Shown here piece after piece: positions 36,946 to 45,630 of a DNA stretch of 64,000 bases (its first letter is position 1; each line of letters opens with the position of its first letter). Below the pieces are notes generated by a model. It searched no databases, was not told the origin of the DNA, and saw only the letters and a program-made list of their open reading frames with translations. Both the position numbers and the translations under genes were made by a program. Origin of the DNA: CAZNNH01 sp964574335 (GTDB lineage: Bacteria; Acidobacteriota; Vicinamibacteria; Fen-336); assembly GCA_964574335.1 (NCBI GenBank), contig CAZNNH010000006.1:29119-93118 (forward strand), read 5' to 3'.

Positions 36946-38619
36946 ATGCCTAGCAAGAGCGGTTGTCGTCGGTTGGGGATTCTTTTCGTCGTGGGCGGGG
37001 CGCTGCTGCTCCAGCCGCCAAGCCCGGTACCGCGCCTGCAGGTCATCCTCCAGGCCGGCGAAGAGGGCCAGGCCGCGCGCGTGGCGCTCCGCGTCGGCGG
37101 CGAGGTCAGTCATGAGCTGCCGCTCATCCGCGCGGTGGCGGTCCGACTCTCGCCCGCCCAGCTCGAGGCGGCCCGGCGGTCGAAGGGCATCACCGTGTAC
37201 GAGGACCGCGGTGTCGCCTTGGCCAGCGCCTCTACCGTGGAGCAGGTGATGCAGGAGCTCACCCACCACGTGTCGCTGGCCCGCGCCCAGCTCTTGCACG
37301 GCCAATACCAGATCACGGGTCGCGGTGTCGGGGTGGCATTCCTCGACAGCGGCTACCGTCTGAAGGACGAGCTGAACCGCAGCGCCACGGGCCAGAACCG
37401 GATCGTCGCCAGCTACGACGCGATCAAGAATCGATCGACGCTGTGGCAGGACACCGACGGCAACGGCCACGCCACCCACGTGATGTCGACGGCCGTCAGC
37501 AGCTATGCGACCAGCCCGACGGACCAGATGGTGCCCGCAGGCAGCGCCCTCCAGGGGCTCCGCTACCATGGCGTGGCTCCGGACGCCAACCTGATCGCGG
37601 TCAAGGCCTTCGACAGCCAGGGTCAGGGGCGCTACGCCGACGTGATCCGCGGCATCGACTGGGTGGTGGCCAACCGGGTGCGCTACGGGATTCGAATCCT
37701 CAACCTGTCCTTCAACGCCCCGGCCCGCTCCCCCTACTGGGACGACCCCCTCGACCAGGCGGTGATGGCCGCCTGGAAGGCCGGGATCGTCGTGGTCGCG
37801 TCGGCGGGGAACGGAGGCCCGGGCGCCATGACGGTCGGGGTGCCCGGCAACGTTCCCTACGTGATCACCGTGGGCGCCATGAGCGACAACTACACCCCCG
37901 CCGATCCCACCGACGATCGGCTGGCCTCCTTCTCGGCCGCCGGACCGACCCACGAGGGGTTCGTCAAGCCCGAGATCGTGGCCCCGGGCGGGCACGTGAT
38001 GGCCACCATGGAGAACACGTCGGTGATCGCCACCCAGCATCCGGAGTTCTTCAACGGGCACGTCGGAAGCTACTTCGTCATGTCGGGGACGTCGCAGGCG
38101 GCGGCCGTGGTCAGCGGCGTCTGCGCGCTGCTGCTCCAGGCGGAGCCCGACCTGACGCCGGACGAGGTGAAGTACCGGCTGATGGCTACCGCCCGGACCG
38201 CCGTCAGGGCGGAGGGCGACCTGGCCTATAGCGTGTTCCAGCAGGGGGCGGGGCTGGTGGACGCGTTCGGCGCCGTGACCACGGCGGTCTCGGGCCGGGC
38301 CAATCTCGGCCTGGACGTCGCCCAGGACCTGGCAGGGACCGCCCACTACGTCGGGCCTGCCCGCCAGGACGAGGCCGGGGACTTCTACGTCGTCGGCGCT
38401 GACGGCTTCCTGTGGAACGAGAGCTTCCCCGAGAGCCAGGGATTCCTCTGGAACGAGGGGTTCCTCTGGAACGAAGGTTTCCTCTGGAATGAAGGCTTCC
38501 TCTGGAACGAGAGCGCCCTGTCGACCGACGGGTTCCTCTGGAACGAGAGTGCCCTCGCACTGGAGAACACCCTCTTGGACGACCCGGTGGTCATCAACAC
38601 CTGGGTCGCACCGGAGTAG
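36946..38619 (+). CDS. S8 (subtilisin) family serine peptidase with C-terminal FLWNE repeats
   Basis: A 557-residue exported peptidase. The ATG at 36946 follows GGAGGACGGGGG; the frame is open upstream but would be preceded by the promoter. After an N-terminal hydrophobic segment (LGILFVVGGALLL) and a short propeptide-like region, the catalytic triad is D134 (AFLDSG), H175 (GNGHATHV) and S383 (SGTSQAAA), with the oxyanion Asn in SAGNGG. GTSQAAA replaces the more usual GTSMAAP. Residues 487-534 carry six copies of FLWNE, four of them in direct tandem. These may bind a wall component, mediate secretion or be processed. It is preceded by a sigma-54 promoter and a palindrome and probably belongs to the adjacent activator's regulon. 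Confidence 0.9.
   Translation: MPSKSGCRRLGILFVVGGALLLQPPSPVPRLQVILQAGEEGQAARVALRVGGEVSHELPLIRAVAVRLSPAQLEAARRSKGITVYEDRGVALASASTVEQVMQELTHHVSLARAQLLHGQYQITGRGVGVAFLDSGYRLKDELNRSATGQNRIVASYDAIKNRSTLWQDTDGNGHATHVMSTAVSSYATSPTDQMVPAGSALQGLRYHGVAPDANLIAVKAFDSQGQGRYADVIRGIDWVVANRVRYGIRILNLSFNAPARSPYWDDPLDQAVMAAWKAGIVVVASAGNGGPGAMTVGVPGNVPYVITVGAMSDNYTPADPTDDRLASFSAAGPTHEGFVKPEIVAPGGHVMATMENTSVIATQHPEFFNGHVGSYFVMSGTSQAAAVVSGVCALLLQAEPDLTPDEVKYRLMATARTAVRAEGDLAYSVFQQGAGLVDAFGAVTTAVSGRANLGLDVAQDLAGTAHYVGPARQDEAGDFYVVGADGFLWNESFPESQGFLWNEGFLWNEGFLWNEGFLWNESALSTDGFLWNESALALENTLLDDPVVINTWVAPE
38404..38547 (+). repeat. Six GFLWNE-coding repeats
   Basis: An 18-base unit coding GFLWNE occurs six times in the subtilase tail, with four adjacent copies in the middle and two set apart by short Ser-rich spacers. 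Third-codon positions vary (AAC/AAT, GAG/GAA), while the peptide is unchanged, which indicates selection for the peptide. Confidence 0.9.
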
Positions 38620-38638
38620 GGCGACAGCCCCCACGCGG

Positions 38639-38668
38639 TTGACAGGTCAACGACGAGCCGCTCATCAT
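38639..38668 (+). promoter_or_regulatory. Candidate sigma-70-type promoter of the propeller-GGDEF gene
   Basis: TTGACA at 38639-38644 and CATCAT at 38663-38668 are 18 bases apart. The GTG start of the next gene is eight bases after the -10 element, so its message would have almost no leader. Confidence 0.45.
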
Positions 38669-38676
38669 CAGCTCCC

Positions 38677-41600
38677 GTGAGCCCGCTGCGTCCAGCTTGG
38701 CGGGTGGCGCTGGTGGCCCTGTCGTGGCTCCCGGCCGCCCTCTCCGTCCACGCCCAGGAGCGGAACCTCCGCTTCGACCGGCTCTCGATCGAGGATGGGC
38801 TCTCTCAGAGCGCCGTCAACGTGGTGTTCCAGGATCGGATCGGCTTCCTGTGGGTGGGCACCGAGGACGGCCTGAACCGATACGACGGCACCCGTTTCGA
38901 GGTCTTCAAGCCCGATCCGGACCAGCCCGCCTCGCTGTCGAATAGCTGGATCTGGGCGATCTGCGAGGATCGGGCGGGGGATCTCTGGATCGGCACCAAC
39001 GGCGGCCTCAACCGCTTCGACCACCGCCACCGCTCCTTCCGGGTCTTCAGAAACGACGCCTCCGATCCAGGCAGCCTCAGCCACGACCGCGTCTTCGCCC
39101 TCCTCCCCAGCCGCGACGGCTCCCTGTGGGTCGGCACCGACGGGGGGCTCAATCGCTACGACCCCGGCACCGGCTCCTTCACCCACTACCGTCACGACCC
39201 CACCGACCCGCAGAGCCTCAGCCACGACCGTGTCCGCGCCCTTCACCAGGATGCGGAGGGAGGGCTGTGGGTGGGCACCATGGGGGGGCTGAGCTACCTG
39301 GCGCCCGGGGCCCAGGAGTTCCGGGTCTACCGGCAGGACCCGGCCCGCACGGACGACCCGGAGCACCTCTGCGACGACAAGGTGCGCGCCCTGGAGACGG
39401 ACAGCGAAGGCCAGGTCTGGATCGGGAGCGTCGATTGCGGAGTCAGCCGGCTCGACCCCGATACCGGGCGGCTCGTGCACCTCCGGCCCGACCCGGCCCG
39501 ACCGGACTGGCTCGGAGCCGGCCGGGTGAGGGCACTCCTGGAGGACGACCGGGGGACCCTGTGGGTGGGGACCGTCGGCGGTCTGTACGCCCGTCGGGCC
39601 GGGGGGCAGGGCTTCACCCGCTACCTCCACCACGACGCGGATCCGCGGAGCCTGGGCGACGACTCAGTGACCGCGCTCTTCCAGGACCGCGGCGGGGTGC
39701 TCTGGGCCGGCACCCAGCAGGGCGGTCTGAGCCGAAGCAACATCCACACCGGCTCGTTCCCCCTCTTCCGGCAGGCGGAGCCGGGGTCGGCCAACGGCCT
39801 CAGCAACCCGGTGGTCTCCTCGTTCGCAGAGGGCAAGGACAGCGAGCTTTGGGTGGGCACCATGGGTGGAGGGCTCGACCATCTGGACCGCAAGCGGCGG
39901 TCCTTCGTGTACCTCCGCCACCAGCCCGCAGCTCCGAACAGCCTGGCGGACGACCGTGTGATGTCGCTGCTCCTCGACTCTCGGCAGCGTCTGTGGGTCG
40001 GCACGTACGACGGCGGCCTCGACCGGCTGGATCCGGGGGCGAACCGGTTCGTCCACCATCGGCATGACCCGAAGGATCCGGAGAGCTTGAGCGACAACGG
40101 AATCACAACCCTCCACGAGGACCGGAACGGTGCGCTCTGGATCGGCACCTTCCGCGGCGGCCTCAACCGGCTCGATCCGGCGGCGGAGCGGTTCGTCCGC
40201 TACCCCTTCGAGTCGGACAGGCCCGACAGCCTCGGCCATCGAAGCGTCACCTGCATCCTGGAAGACGCGGAAGGCGGGCTCTGGCTGGGGACCCACGGCG
40301 GCGGGCTGTGCCTCCTCGACCGGCGGACCTCCACCTTCACCCGCTACCGGCACGACCCCCACGATCCCGAGAGCCTCGGCCACCCGACGGTGATGGCCCT
40401 CGCCGAGGGCCACGACGGCACCCTCTGGGTGGGGACCATGGGCGGCCTCAACCGATGGTCGGCCCGGGACCGGGCGGAAGGTCGCCCCCGCTTCAAGCGC
40501 TACACCGAAAGGCACGGTCTTCCCAACAACTGGGTCTACGGGATCCTCGAGGACGAGAAGGGGTTCCTGTGGCTGAGCACCAACCAGGGGCTGGCACGGT
40601 TCGATCCCGGGCACGAATCATTCACCCGGTACGGCCTGTCGCACGGGCTCCAGAGCAACGAGTTCAACTTCGGCGCTCACTACCGGAGCTCGAGCGGCGA
40701 GATGTTCTTCGGCGGCATCTCCGGCTTCAACGCCTTCTTCCCCGAGCAGATCCACGGGAACCGGCACGTCCCCCCGGTGGTCCTGACCTCCTTCCTGAAG
40801 TTCGGCCGCCCGGTGGAGCTGGAGGGCCCGGTGTACGACCTGCGCCAGGTCGAGCTCAGCTACCGCGACTACGCGGTGGCGTTCGAGTTCGCCGCCCTCG
40901 ATTACACCAACCCCGCGGAGAACCGCTATTCCCACAAGCTCGAGGGCTTCGACCGGGAGTGGACGGAGCTGGGAACCGGACGACGCGCCACCTATACCAA
41001 CCTGCCTGCGGGTCGCTACCTGCTCCGGGTGAGGGCCTCGAACAATGACGGGGTGTGGAACCAGGACGGCCTCAGCGTGGCGGTCCGGGTCTCGCCGGCG
41101 CCCTGGCGCACCTGGTGGGCCTATGGCCTTTATGCCCTGATCCTGGGCGGCGCCGTGCTGGCCTACACGAGGGTCCAGGCCCGCCGGCTGGAGCGGGAGG
41201 CGGAGTACAGCCGCAAGCTCGAGCAGGAGGTGCGCGAGCGGACCCGCGAGCTCGAGGAAGCCACCCTGACCGACACCCTGACCGGCCTTCGCAACCGCCG
41301 CTACCTGATGACCCAGGTTCAGGAGGACATCGCGCTCACCAGCCGCCGGCTCCGGCGCGCCGCGGAAACGTCCGGGGCGGGGCCGGTCGATGTCGACTCG
41401 TACCTGTTCCTGATGATCGACCTCGACGGGCTGAAGCCGCTCAACGACGTCTATGGGCATGCTGCCGGCGACCGGGTGCTGATCCAGATGCGCGACCTGC
41501 TGTCCTTCGCCTGCCGGAAGTCGGACACCCTCATCCGCTGGGGCGGCGACGAGTTCCTGGTGGTGGGCCGCGACGTCGACCGCCGCTTCGCCGAGACCGT

Positions 41601-41958
41601 GGCCGAGCGGATCCGGAAAAGCGTGAGCGACCACGACTTCGACCTGGGCGAGGGCCAGCGCATCCGGCTGAGCTGCTCCATCGGGTTCGCCTTCTACCCG
41701 TTCCTGCCGTCGCGGCCCGACCTGTTCCTGGGCGACCAGGTGATCACCATCGCCGATCGGGCCCTCTACGTGGCCAAGCACGCCGGTCGCAACGCCTGGG
41801 TCGGCCTCTACTCCAGCCCCACCACGCCGACCGAAGACGTGGTCCAGCGCGTGAACAACGACCTGGCGACCCTGGTGCGGTCGGGCGCCATCGAGATCAG
41901 CTCGTCGCGGGGGGGCGCCGAGGCCCTGCTCGGCTCCGCGGCGTTGCCCGACGAGTGA
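38677..41958 (+). CDS. Propeller-type sensor diguanylate cyclase (Reg_prop repeats, Y_Y_Y domain, GGDEF)
   Basis: A 1093-residue membrane sensor. A signal sequence (ALVALSWLPAALSVHA) is followed by about a dozen Reg_prop repeats of the form GxLWVGTxGGLNR (residues about 40-700), building a periplasmic double propeller as in hybrid two-component sensors of Bacteroides. A Y_Y_Y domain (about 715-805), one transmembrane helix (about 812-833) and a coiled coil link to a cytoplasmic GGDEF domain. GGDEF is intact at 956-960 and an inhibitory RKSD lies at 947-950, five residues before it, so it should make cyclic di-GMP with product control. Here the usual histidine kinase output is replaced by a cyclase. 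Glycan sensing is likely by analogy, given the nearby GH3 and GH94 enzymes, but is inferred. Confidence 0.92.
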   Translation: MSPLRPAWRVALVALSWLPAALSVHAQERNLRFDRLSIEDGLSQSAVNVVFQDRIGFLWVGTEDGLNRYDGTRFEVFKPDPDQPASLSNSWIWAICEDRAGDLWIGTNGGLNRFDHRHRSFRVFRNDASDPGSLSHDRVFALLPSRDGSLWVGTDGGLNRYDPGTGSFTHYRHDPTDPQSLSHDRVRALHQDAEGGLWVGTMGGLSYLAPGAQEFRVYRQDPARTDDPEHLCDDKVRALETDSEGQVWIGSVDCGVSRLDPDTGRLVHLRPDPARPDWLGAGRVRALLEDDRGTLWVGTVGGLYARRAGGQGFTRYLHHDADPRSLGDDSVTALFQDRGGVLWAGTQQGGLSRSNIHTGSFPLFRQAEPGSANGLSNPVVSSFAEGKDSELWVGTMGGGLDHLDRKRRSFVYLRHQPAAPNSLADDRVMSLLLDSRQRLWVGTYDGGLDRLDPGANRFVHHRHDPKDPESLSDNGITTLHEDRNGALWIGTFRGGLNRLDPAAERFVRYPFESDRPDSLGHRSVTCILEDAEGGLWLGTHGGGLCLLDRRTSTFTRYRHDPHDPESLGHPTVMALAEGHDGTLWVGTMGGLNRWSARDRAEGRPRFKRYTERHGLPNNWVYGILEDEKGFLWLSTNQGLARFDPGHESFTRYGLSHGLQSNEFNFGAHYRSSSGEMFFGGISGFNAFFPEQIHGNRHVPPVVLTSFLKFGRPVELEGPVYDLRQVELSYRDYAVAFEFAALDYTNPAENRYSHKLEGFDREWTELGTGRRATYTNLPAGRYLLRVRASNNDGVWNQDGLSVAVRVSPAPWRTWWAYGLYALILGGAVLAYTRVQARRLEREAEYSRKLEQEVRERTRELEEATLTDTLTGLRNRRYLMTQVQEDIALTSRRLRRAAETSGAGPVDVDSYLFLMIDLDGLKPLNDVYGHAAGDRVLIQMRDLLSFACRKSDTLIRWGGDEFLVVGRDVDRRFAETVAERIRKSVSDHDFDLGEGQRIRLSCSIGFAFYPFLPSRPDLFLGDQVITIADRALYVAKHAGRNAWVGLYSSPTTPTEDVVQRVNNDLATLVRSGAIEISSSRGGAEALLGSAALPDE

Positions 41959-42079
41959 GCGGCGGCGGCCGATGAGCCGGCCCGACTGAGGACACCGCCG
42001 ACGTAGGACCGGCCGACATCAAGTGTCAGGCACAGCACCGGGTGTCGACGATGTCTCGCCGTGTGGTAAAAAGGGCGGG

Positions 42080-42682
42080 ATGAAGGAAGAACGCACCGCC
42101 ACGCTTCAGGAGCGCAAGCAGGAGCTGGTCCGCGGCGAGCTCGCCAAGGCGGCCTGGAGGCTGTTCGGGAGGAAGGGCTACGAGGAGACCACCGTCACCG
42201 AGATCGCCCGGCTGGCCGGCGTCTCCCGACGGACCTTCTTCCGATACTACTCCTCCAAGGAAGACGTCCTCACCGAGACCTCCGACCAGTTCGCGGAGGC
42301 GATGCTGGCGGCCATGGCCGCGCGCCCCCGGTCGGAGGCCCCGCTTCTGGCGGTCCGCAACGCCATCGTCCCCGTGCTCGAGACCCAGCTCGCCGACGTC
42401 GAGCGCTCCCGGGCCATCATCCGCCTCCTGCGCAAGAGCCGATCGCTGCGGCGGGCGATGCTGGAGCGCCATGCGCGGATGGAAGAGCGACTGGCCAATC
42501 AGCTCGCCGAGCGCCTGGGTCTCGACCCCGGGACCGACGCCACGCCCGCGCTGGTCGCCTTCCTGGCGCGGGCCATGGTCGACACCGCCTTCAACGTCTG
42601 GTACGACCAACGCCGCGAGGACGTGGCCGGGCTGGTCGACGAGCTGTTCGCCAAGCTCCCTCGGCTGACCCGGGCCCTCTAG
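42080..42682 (+). CDS. TetR/AcrR-family transcriptional regulator
   Basis: A 200-residue regulator. The N-terminal helix-turn-helix reads TTVTEIARLAGVSRRTFFRYYSSKEDVL, a typical TetR DNA-binding motif near residues 36-63. The rest is helical, with no ligand-specific motif that I can recognise. The ATG at 42080 has GGGCGGG just upstream. It converges on the GH3 gene, 32 bases away. The target is unknown. Confidence 0.9.
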   Translation: MKEERTATLQERKQELVRGELAKAAWRLFGRKGYEETTVTEIARLAGVSRRTFFRYYSSKEDVLTETSDQFAEAMLAAMAARPRSEAPLLAVRNAIVPVLETQLADVERSRAIIRLLRKSRSLRRAMLERHARMEERLANQLAERLGLDPGTDATPALVAFLARAMVDTAFNVWYDQRREDVAGLVDELFAKLPRLTRAL

Positions 42683-42714
42683 AGCCCGGGCCCGGGCCGC
42701 CGGAGAGGCTGCGG

Positions 42715-45099
42715 CTACTCGGTGGGCGGGGCCGCGCCCACGGCCGTGGAGATCGAGGCGACGTGCTCGTCGGCTGCCTTGGTGAAGGTCGCGGTCTGAC
42801 GGATGTCCTCGCTGGAGGCCCCGATCTTCACGGTGTAGGTCCCCGCCTCCGCCAGCCAGGAGGACGACGCGGCGTCGAAGGAGGCCAGGTCGCGGCCGGT
42901 CAGCGTGAAGTAGAGGGTGTCGGACTCGCCCGGCTTCAGGGTCCTCGTCTTGGCGAAGCCCTTGAGCTCCAGGGCGGGCTTGGGCAGGCCCTTTTCCGGC
43001 GCCGACAGGTAGAGCTGGACCACCTCGCGCCCTTCGTGGTCGCCGACGTTCTTGACGGCCACCGACGCCGTCAGCGCCCCTTCGAACTCACCGCCGTTCA
43101 GCTCGAGGTCCGAGTACTCGAACCGGGTGTAGCTCAGCCCGAACCCGAACGGATACGCCGTCTTCACCCCCTTGGTGGCGAAGTGGCGGTAGCCGACCCA
43201 GATGTCGTCCTGATAGCGGACCTCGGCGGCTCGATCGGCTGCGAAGATCCCCCGGGCGTTGGGGTCGGGTCCCAGCAGCGTCTTCCCGGGGAAGTTGGCC
43301 GACGAGGGGACGTCCTCCCACTTCACGGGGAAGGTGTCGACCAGCTTCCCCGACGGCGTGACACGCCCGGTGAGGACATCGGCGATGGCGTAGCCGGCCT
43401 CCTGGCCCGGCTGCCAGGCCAGCAGGATGGCATCGGGCAGATCACGCCAGCTCACGGTCTCGATCACGCCCCCGATGTTGAGGACCACCAGCACCTTCTT
43501 CTTCTGGGCGTGGAAGGCCTGGGCCACGTCCCGGAGCAGGGTCCGCTCCGCTTCCGAGAGCTCGAAGTCGTCCTCGCGCTTGCGGTCCCTGAACTCGCCC
43601 GAGTTGCGGCCGATGGTGACGAGGGCGACATCGGCCTCACGGGCTAGCCGGGCCACCTCGTCGGCGGGCACCACCCGCTCCGGGATCGGCGGAGCCGGCA
43701 TGAACCGCTGCCGCTCCGGCTGGTTGGCCCGCGCCTCCTCCAGGTAGCTCGCATAGACGGCGGCGAGGGCCGCGTCGGTGATGAGGCCGGCCTCGTTCAG
43801 GCCCTGCATCAGCGAGATCGAGTAGGCCTCGTTGACGTCACCGCTGCCGGTGCCGCCGGTGATCATCTCGTAGGAGCTGTTGCCGAACAGGGCCAGCTTG
43901 GCCGAGGCCGGGAGCGGCAGCACGCCTTGGTTGTGAAGCAGCACCATGCCCTGGGTGGCGGCGTCGCGGGCGACCCGGGCGTGGGCCTTCAGATCGGGGG
44001 CGTCCGAGTGAGCGTCGCCGCGGAAGGTCGGGGTGCGCTGGACCAGCTCCAGGACCCGGGCCACGTTCCGGTCGAGGACGTCTTGGCTGAGGGTGCCCTT
44101 CTCGAGCGCCTCGAGCAGCGCCTGGTGCTGGCGGCCGGTCCCCGGCATCAGCAGCTCGTTGCCCGCCACCATCTGGGCCACCGCATCCCGTCCGCCGAAC
44201 CAGTCGGTCATGATCAGCCCGCCGTAGTTCCAGTCGTCTCGGACCACGCCGGTCAGGAGATCGGCCCTCTCCGACGTGTAAGTGCCGTTCACCTTGTTGT
44301 AGGAGGACATGATGGTCCACGGCTGGGCGTCCTCGACCGCGATCTCGAAGCCTCGAAGGTAGATCTCGCGAAGCGCCCGCTGGCTCACGATCACGTCGAT
44401 GGTGTTGCGGTTCCACTCGTGGTTGTTGGCGACGAAGTGCTTGACCGAGGTCCCGACGCCTTCCGACTGGACCCCCTTCACCATCGCGGCGGCCATCCGG
44501 CCGGCCACCAGCGGGTCCTCCGAGTAGTACTCGAAGTTGCGACCGCCGAGGGGGTTTCGGTGGATGTTGAGGGCCGGGCCCAGCAGCACGTCGACGCCGT
44601 ACTCGTGGACCTCGTTCCCCATCGCCCGGCCCACGCGCTCGACCAGGTCGACGTCGAAGCTCGATGCCAGCAGGGTGGCGATCGGGAAGGCGGTGCAGTA
44701 GTAGGTGCGGGAGTCATTCTCTCGCTTGGGCTGGATCCGGAGCCCGGCCGGGCCATCCGCCACCACGATGGCGGGGATTCCCAGGCGGGGGATGCCGAAC
44801 GTGGTCCCGGCGGCGCCGGGGACGCAGTTCGTGGAGGTAAGGCTTATGCGAAAGTCCNNNNNNNNNNCGGACCGGCTCGACTCGCCGACCGCCGGCCCCT
44901 GCATCTCGGGGGGGGCGCCGGGGAAGTGCATCCCGGTCCCCATCACCAGGCTGACCTTCTCCTCGGCCGTCATCGCGGCGATGACGTCCTGGATCGAGCT
45001 CTTGCCGAGCTGCGGTGGGTCCTGGGCCCGCGCCGCCGCCGCGCCCAGGAGCAGACATGCCAGGGTCACCACCAGCTTCCCGCCGTATCTCGTGTGCAT
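42715..45099 (-). CDS. Glycoside hydrolase family 3 beta-glucosidase, secreted, with assembly gap
   Basis: A GH3 enzyme of about 794 residues. The ATG at 45099 follows GAGGAGG and gives a signal peptide ending in AAARAQ. The N-terminal barrel contains VKHFVANNHEWNRN and the nucleophile Asp in GLIMTDWFGGRDAV; the second domain carries GRNSGEFRDRKREDDFELSE; a fibronectin-III-like tail (GREVVQLYLSAP, KPGESDTLYF) ends the protein. It should remove terminal beta-linked glucose or a related sugar from oligosaccharides in the periplasm. Ten Ns at 44858-44867 interrupt the N-terminal region; the frame happens to continue, but residues may be missing there. With the GH94 phosphorylase nearby it suggests use of cello-oligosaccharides. 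Confidence 0.92.
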   Translation of the reverse strand: MHTRYGGKLVVTLACLLLGAAAARAQDPPQLGKSSIQDVIAAMTAEEKVSLVMGTGMHFPGAPPEMQGPAVGESSRSXXXXDFRISLTSTNCVPGAAGTTFGIPRLGIPAIVVADGPAGLRIQPKRENDSRTYYCTAFPIATLLASSFDVDLVERVGRAMGNEVHEYGVDVLLGPALNIHRNPLGGRNFEYYSEDPLVAGRMAAAMVKGVQSEGVGTSVKHFVANNHEWNRNTIDVIVSQRALREIYLRGFEIAVEDAQPWTIMSSYNKVNGTYTSERADLLTGVVRDDWNYGGLIMTDWFGGRDAVAQMVAGNELLMPGTGRQHQALLEALEKGTLSQDVLDRNVARVLELVQRTPTFRGDAHSDAPDLKAHARVARDAATQGMVLLHNQGVLPLPASAKLALFGNSSYEMITGGTGSGDVNEAYSISLMQGLNEAGLITDAALAAVYASYLEEARANQPERQRFMPAPPIPERVVPADEVARLAREADVALVTIGRNSGEFRDRKREDDFELSEAERTLLRDVAQAFHAQKKKVLVVLNIGGVIETVSWRDLPDAILLAWQPGQEAGYAIADVLTGRVTPSGKLVDTFPVKWEDVPSSANFPGKTLLGPDPNARGIFAADRAAEVRYQDDIWVGYRHFATKGVKTAYPFGFGLSYTRFEYSDLELNGGEFEGALTASVAVKNVGDHEGREVVQLYLSAPEKGLPKPALELKGFAKTRTLKPGESDTLYFTLTGRDLASFDAASSSWLAEAGTYTVKIGASSEDIRQTATFTKAADEHVASISTAVGAAPPTE
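44858..44867. other. Assembly gap (10 N)
   Basis: Ten Ns in the 5' part of the GH3 gene. The true length is unknown and part of the N-terminal barrel may be lost. Confidence 0.95.
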
Positions 45100-45189
45100 C
45101 GACACCTCCTCGGCCGGGGCCCCCGAGGCCCGGCCCGGGCGCATTATGGCACTCAATGTCTCGCGTGTCACCAAGTGCCGGCAGGATGG

Positions 45190-45597
45190 CTAACGAACGC
45201 CCAGCGAGGCCAGGAACTGCCCCAGCTCCTTGTCCGTCCCCAGGACGTGGCTGGACAGCCAGCTACGGATGAAGCCGGTGGCCTCGAGGGAGAGGAGCAG
45301 CCTGCCGTCGGAGAATCGCTCGGCCATGTCCGTCACCCGGTCGACGAACGCCTGGTGCTGCCCCTCGTGGGCGGCACGCGCCGGGTAGGCCCAGCGACGC
45401 ATGAGCGCCTCTTCGGTGGAGAAGTGGTAGCGGGTGTAATCGGCCAGGCCCCCCAGCAGGGCGCCCAGGCTGCGCCTGGCGTCCTGCTTGCCAAGCGCCT
45501 GGTAGAAGGAGTCGACCAGCCCGAACAGCCGCTGGTGCTCCTCGTCGATCTGCTTCACGCCGGTGGCGAACTCGTCTGTCCAGACAAAGGGCGTCAT
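45190..45597 (-). CDS. Bacteriohemerythrin
   Basis: A 135-residue four-helix bundle that binds oxygen at a di-iron site. All seven ligands are in place: H21 (DEEHQ), H58 and E62 (HFSTEE), H77 and H81 (HEGQH), H117 and D122 (HVLGTD). Such proteins store or deliver oxygen or sense it. It stands alone between the GH3 gene and the PD40 protein gene, all on the minus strand, with gaps of 90 and 33 bases, so it may be co-transcribed with the kinase pair upstream. Confidence 0.93.
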   Translation of the reverse strand: MTPFVWTDEFATGVKQIDEEHQRLFGLVDSFYQALGKQDARRSLGALLGGLADYTRYHFSTEEALMRRWAYPARAAHEGQHQAFVDRVTDMAERFSDGRLLLSLEATGFIRSWLSSHVLGTDKELGQFLASLGVR

Positions 45598-45630
45598 TCG
45601 GGCCTCACAGCTCGTCGCCGGGCGGGCCGG

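Noticed and set aside
37690..37704. GATTCGAATCC resembles a tRNA T-loop
   Set aside because: It is inside the subtilase gene, with no acceptor stem or other arms around it.
38404..38547. Regularly spaced repeats as a CRISPR array
   Set aside because: The repeats are coding, in frame with the subtilase, mostly without spacers and vary at third codon positions.
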